A stretch of DNA of 18,458 bases from Microcystis aeruginosa W13-11 (GTDB lineage Bacteria; Cyanobacteriota; Cyanobacteriia; Cyanobacteriales; Microcystaceae): the NCBI GenBank assembly GCA_009995705.1, contig JAADBR010000123.1, positions 1 through 18,458 on the forward strand. Direction: 5' to 3'. Positions within the stretch are counted from its first letter, which is position 1, and every line of letters starts with the position of its first letter. Under the pieces are notes generated by a model. The model was given only the letters and a program-made list of their open reading frames with translations, searched no databases and had not been told where the DNA came from. A program made the translations under genes and the position numbers. Shown here one piece after another: positions 16,205 through 18,458 of the stretch.

Positions 16205-18082
16205 ATGAGTATAAAAAGCAAACCTCCTTCACAATCTCGCCTGATCGGTAATGTTTTATTAGCCGTAGGCGGCTTATTTCTGATTGTTAACCTCCTTTTC
16301 CCGCAATTATTTGGCCCTAGCGTCCCCAAAGTTCCCTATAGTCTTTTTATCGACCAAGTGGAAGATGGTAACGTCGCTAAGGTATCCGTGGGACAGAATG
16401 AGATTCGTTATCAGCTTAAAAACGACCAAGAGGGCAACTACGGACGAATTTTCAGCACTACACCGATTTTTGACCTAGAATTGCCCAAACGTCTAGAAGC
16501 TAAGGGCGTAGAATTCGCCGCTGCCCCACCACCCAAAAATGGCTGGATTGGTAGTGTTCTTAGTTGGGTGATTCCTCCCCTGATTTTTGTCGGTATTTGG
16601 CAATTTTTCCTCGCTCGCAGCGGTGGCGGTGGTCCAGCTGGGGCTTTATCGATTACCAAAAGTCGCGCTAAAGTCTATGTGGAAGGAGATACCACCAAAA
16701 CCACTTTTGAAGATGTGGCCGGTGTGGAAGAAGCGAAAACCGAATTGGCCGAAATCGTCGAATTTCTCAAATATCCCCAACGTTACATTCAAATCGGGGC
16801 GCGGATTCCCAAGGGTGTCCTCCTAGTCGGTCCACCGGGGACAGGCAAAACCCTGCTGGCAAAAGCAGTAGCGGGAGAAGCGGGAGTTTCTTTCTTTAGT
16901 ATCTCAGGTTCGGAATTCGTGGAACTCTTTGTCGGTGCAGGTGCGGCCCGAGTACGGGATCTGTTTGAACAGGCCAAGAAAAAAGCCCCCTGTATTATTT
17001 TTATCGATGAATTGGACGCGATCGGTAAATCTCGCGCTAACGGTAATTTTATGGGGGGTAACGATGAACGGGAACAGACTTTAAACCAATTATTGACGGA
17101 AATGGACGGTTTTAACGCCGGGGATGCGACGGTAATCGTGCTGGCCGCTACTAATCGCCCTGAAACTCTTGATCCCGCCCTTTTACGCCCCGGCCGTTTT
17201 GATCGCCAAGTGTTAGTTGATCGCCCTGATCTGGCTGGACGCTTAAAAATCCTCGAAATCTACGCAGGTAAGGTAAAATTAGGATTGGGTGTGGATTTAA
17301 AACAGATTGCTACCCGTACCCCCGGTTTTGCCGGTGCTGACTTAGCTAATCTAGTCAATGAGGCCGCTTTATTGGCAGCCCGCAATCAACGCAGCACCGT
17401 CGCCCAAGAGGACTTTAATGAGGCAATCGAGCGGGTAGTGGCGGGTTTAGAGAAGAAAAGCCGGGTTCTCTCGGAAAAAGAGAAGAAAATCGTCGCTTAT
17501 CACGAAGTTGGTCACGCTCTCGTCGGTGCAGTTATGCCGGGGGGTGGTAAAGTTGCTAAGATTTCGATCGTGCCTCGCGGCATGGCAGCCCTCGGTTATA
17601 CCCTGCAAATGCCCACGGAAGACCGTTTCCTTATGGATGATACGGAATTACGCGACCAAATTGCTACTCTTTTAGGCGGTCGGGCCGCCGAAGAAATTGT
17701 CTTTGGTAGTATTACTACTGGGGCGGCTAATGACCTGCAGCGGGCGACGGATTTGGCCGAACGCATGGTGACGACCTATGGTATGAGTAAGACCTTGGGT
17801 CCTCTAGCCTACGAAAAAGGTCAACAGAATAGTTTTCTGGGAGATGGCATGATGAATCCTCGGCGCTTGGTGAGCGATGACACGGCCAAAGCGATCGATA
17901 ATGAAGTGAAAGAGATTGTCGAAAATGGTCATCAGCAGGCCCTGGATATCCTGGCTCAAAATCGCGATTTGCTCGAAGAAATTGCCCAAGAAATCCTCAG
18001 TAAAGAGGTGATTGAAGGGGAACAATTGCAAGCACTGCTCGAGCGCGTTAAACCCCTCGATCGAGAACCTGTTACTGTTTAG
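16205..18082 (+). CDS. ftsH: ATP-dependent zinc metalloprotease FtsH
   Basis: A membrane-anchored AAA+ protease that extracts and degrades damaged or unassembled membrane proteins; in cyanobacteria family members also turn over D1. The 625 residues show two transmembrane helices (about 13-33 and 115-136) around a loop, then the AAA module: Walker A GPPGTGKT (209-216), pore loop FVG (242-244), Walker [10 protein letters not shown] (264-272) and the second region of homology (317-335). The protease domain has HEVGH (433-437) and Asp510 as the likely third zinc ligand. [11 protein letters not shown] and LGYT, instead of IDEIDAVGRQR and LTWF, set it apart from the thylakoid FtsH2 type. I infer the FtsH1-like class without certainty. 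The gene ends in a strong terminator. Confidence 0.96.
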   Translation: MSIKSKPPSQSRLIGNVLLAVGGLFLIVNLLFPQLFGPSVPKVPYSLFIDQVEDGNVAKVSVGQNEIRYQLKNDQEGNYGRIFSTTPIFDLELPKRLEAKGVEFAAAPPPKNGWIGSVLSWVIPPLIFVGIWQFFLARSGGGGPAGALSITKSRAKVYVEGDTTKTTFEDVAGVEEAKTELAEIVEFLKYPQRYIQIGARIPKGVLLVGPPGTGKTLLAKAVAGEAGVSFFSISGSEFVELFVGAGAARVRDLFEQAKKKAPCIIFIDELDAIGKSRANGNFMGGNDEREQTLNQLLTEMDGFNAGDATVIVLAATNRPETLDPALLRPGRFDRQVLVDRPDLAGRLKILEIYAGKVKLGLGVDLKQIATRTPGFAGADLANLVNEAALLAARNQRSTVAQEDFNEAIERVVAGLEKKSRVLSEKEKKIVAYHEVGHALVGAVMPGGGKVAKISIVPRGMAALGYTLQMPTEDRFLMDDTELRDQIATLLGGRAAEEIVFGSITTGAANDLQRATDLAERMVTTYGMSKTLGPLAYEKGQQNSFLGDGMMNPRRLVSDDTAKAIDNEVKEIVENGHQQALDILAQNRDLLEEIAQEILSKEVIEGEQLQALLERVKPLDREPVTV

Positions 18083-18104
18083 ATTGATTTGATTTTTGCC
18101 TTAC

Positions 18105-18131
18105 CCCATCTTGAACAAAGATGGGTTTTTT
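18105..18131 (+). terminator. Rho-independent terminator after ftsH
   Basis: A perfect 8-bp stem pairs CCCATCTT (18105-18112) with AAGATGGG (18118-18125) around loop GAACA, followed by six T. It lies 23 nt past the ftsH stop codon. Confidence 0.92.
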
Positions 18132-18146
18132 GCCATTATACTAAAT

Positions 18147-18167
18147 CTGATTATTAAAAACTGATTA
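18147..18167. repeat. Heptamer-spaced CTGATTA pair after ftsH
   Basis: CTGATTA occurs at 18147-18153 and 18161-18167, exactly two periods of seven apart, with TTAAAAA between. It is a decayed member of the period-7 family. Confidence 0.5.
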
Positions 18168-18217
18168 TTCATTCCTCCTTTTGCCCTTTGCCTCTCCGCA
18201 GTCCCAGAACCCCAAAA

Positions 18218-18325
18218 GTTTCAATTAATCTTAATCCCTATTAAAGATTGAAAGTTTGTAGGGTTGATTCATGAATCAACCCTACAGCGTTCCAATTAAT
18301 CTTAACCCCTATTAGAGATTGAAAC
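18218..18325 (+). CRISPR. CRISPR-like unit: two 37-nt repeats and one palindromic spacer
   Basis: The repeats lie at 18218-18254 and 18289-18325. They match at 33 of 37 positions; the differences are at positions 4, 18, 27 and 37. The second ends in the ATTGAAAC typical of many cyanobacterial type I and III repeats, and both resemble the 37-nt Microcystis repeat starting GTTCCAATTAATC as I recall it. The spacer (18255-18288) is 34 nt, a normal length, but 30 of its bases form a perfect palindrome. No cas gene, leader or third repeat is visible, so this is probably a remnant or solitary mini-array. Two differing repeats cannot prove a functional array. Confidence 0.6.
18257..18286. repeat. Perfect 30-bp palindrome
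   Basis: The left arm TGTAGGGTTGATTCA (18257-18271) is the exact reverse complement of 18272-18286, centred on CATG. It fills nearly the entire spacer slot of the CRISPR-like unit. A palindrome this exact is more typical of dispersed intergenic repeats than of phage-derived spacers. Confidence 0.95.
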
Positions 18326-18368
18326 TTGCGTAGCTATTAACATATTGGTAAGGATTCAGGTCAGGGGA

Positions 18369-18396
18369 TTGACAAAAACAGAAAAAAGTGTAGATT
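18369..18396 (+). promoter_or_regulatory. Candidate promoter before the terminal ORF
   Basis: A consensus -35, TTGACA (18369-18374), and TAGATT (18391-18396) are spaced by 16 nt. The -10 lies only 6 nt before the ATG at 18403, so a transcript from it would be almost leaderless. Confidence 0.35.
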
Positions 18397-18402
18397 GAGA
18401 GG

Positions 18403-18458
18403 ATGAAGCAAAAAGAACCGCCGCCGCTACTAGACAGGGAAAGCCTGAAAAACCTGAC
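18403..18458 (+). CDS. 5' end of an unidentified ORF, possibly a transposase (partial)
   Basis: An ATG at 18403, with GAGAGG directly before it, opens a frame that continues past the window edge. The first 18 residues read MKQKEPPPLLDRESLKNL, a charged, proline-containing N-terminus. It resembles the beginning of some cyanobacterial transposases whose N-terminus continues into a coiled coil (IS66-like), but this is from memory and rests on very few residues. The location beside a decayed CRISPR-like unit and away from other genes fits a mobile element. An ordinary hypothetical protein is equally possible. Confidence 0.35.
   Translation, partial: MKQKEPPPLLDRESLKNL

Noticed and set aside
9053..18082. 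A photosystem II repair cluster made of ctpA and ftsH
   Set aside because: The two genes are about 6 kb apart, on opposite strands, with unrelated genes and terminators between; shared biology here does not imply a functional cluster.
18326..18380. A third CRISPR repeat ending at GGGGATTGACAAAAAC
   Set aside because: Only the last few bases resemble the repeat; the 5' half GTTCCAATTAATC is absent at the expected distance.

Overview
The window reads as a chromosomal segment of a unicellular bloom-forming cyanobacterium, most likely Microcystis or a close relative. The reasons are a chlP/ctpA/class II fba gene set typical of oxygenic phototrophs, nine copies of the HIP1 octamer GCGATCGC, period-7 CTGATWA/CAGTTAT arrays at gene boundaries, and a 37-nt repeat pair of the ATTGAAAC-ending cyanobacterial CRISPR type. 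The genus is an inference; I could not run any search.

Layout. Bases 1-4160 (+): an MgtA-type P-type ATPase, then chlP (geranylgeranyl reductase) closed by a clear terminator. Bases 4161-4684: a decayed stretch with a 5'-truncated minus-strand ORF and a hairpin resembling an IS200/IS605 right end. Bases 4685-6888 (+): isoaspartyl peptidase/asparaginase followed 41 nt later by ftsW. Bases 6889-7365: AT-rich intergenic DNA. Bases 7366-12887 (-): an amino-acid-type ABC substrate-binding lipoprotein, ctpA, fba with its own terminator, and an aldo/keto reductase with two Fe-S motifs. Bases 12888-13300: divergent intergenic region. Bases 13301-18131 (+): pepA (leucyl aminopeptidase), a TPR protein, and ftsH with a strong terminator. 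Bases 18132-18458: a CRISPR-like repeat pair enclosing a perfectly palindromic 34-nt spacer, then the start of an unidentified ORF that runs off the window and may belong to a mobile element.

How the genes fit together. Most are housekeeping genes: chlorophyll phytylation (chlP), photosystem II D1 maturation (ctpA), membrane protein quality control (ftsH), Calvin cycle/glycolysis (fba), peptide turnover (pepA and the isoaspartyl peptidase), cell division (ftsW), cation transport and amino-acid uptake. They are mostly single transcription units, so this is not one pathway operon. I found no convincing new multi-gene system. The unusual content lies between the genes: the palindrome-bearing CRISPR-like unit, heptamer arrays that run into stop codons or abut start codons, a dispersed repeat of about 95 bp present twice, and the IS-like remnant before the asparaginase gene.
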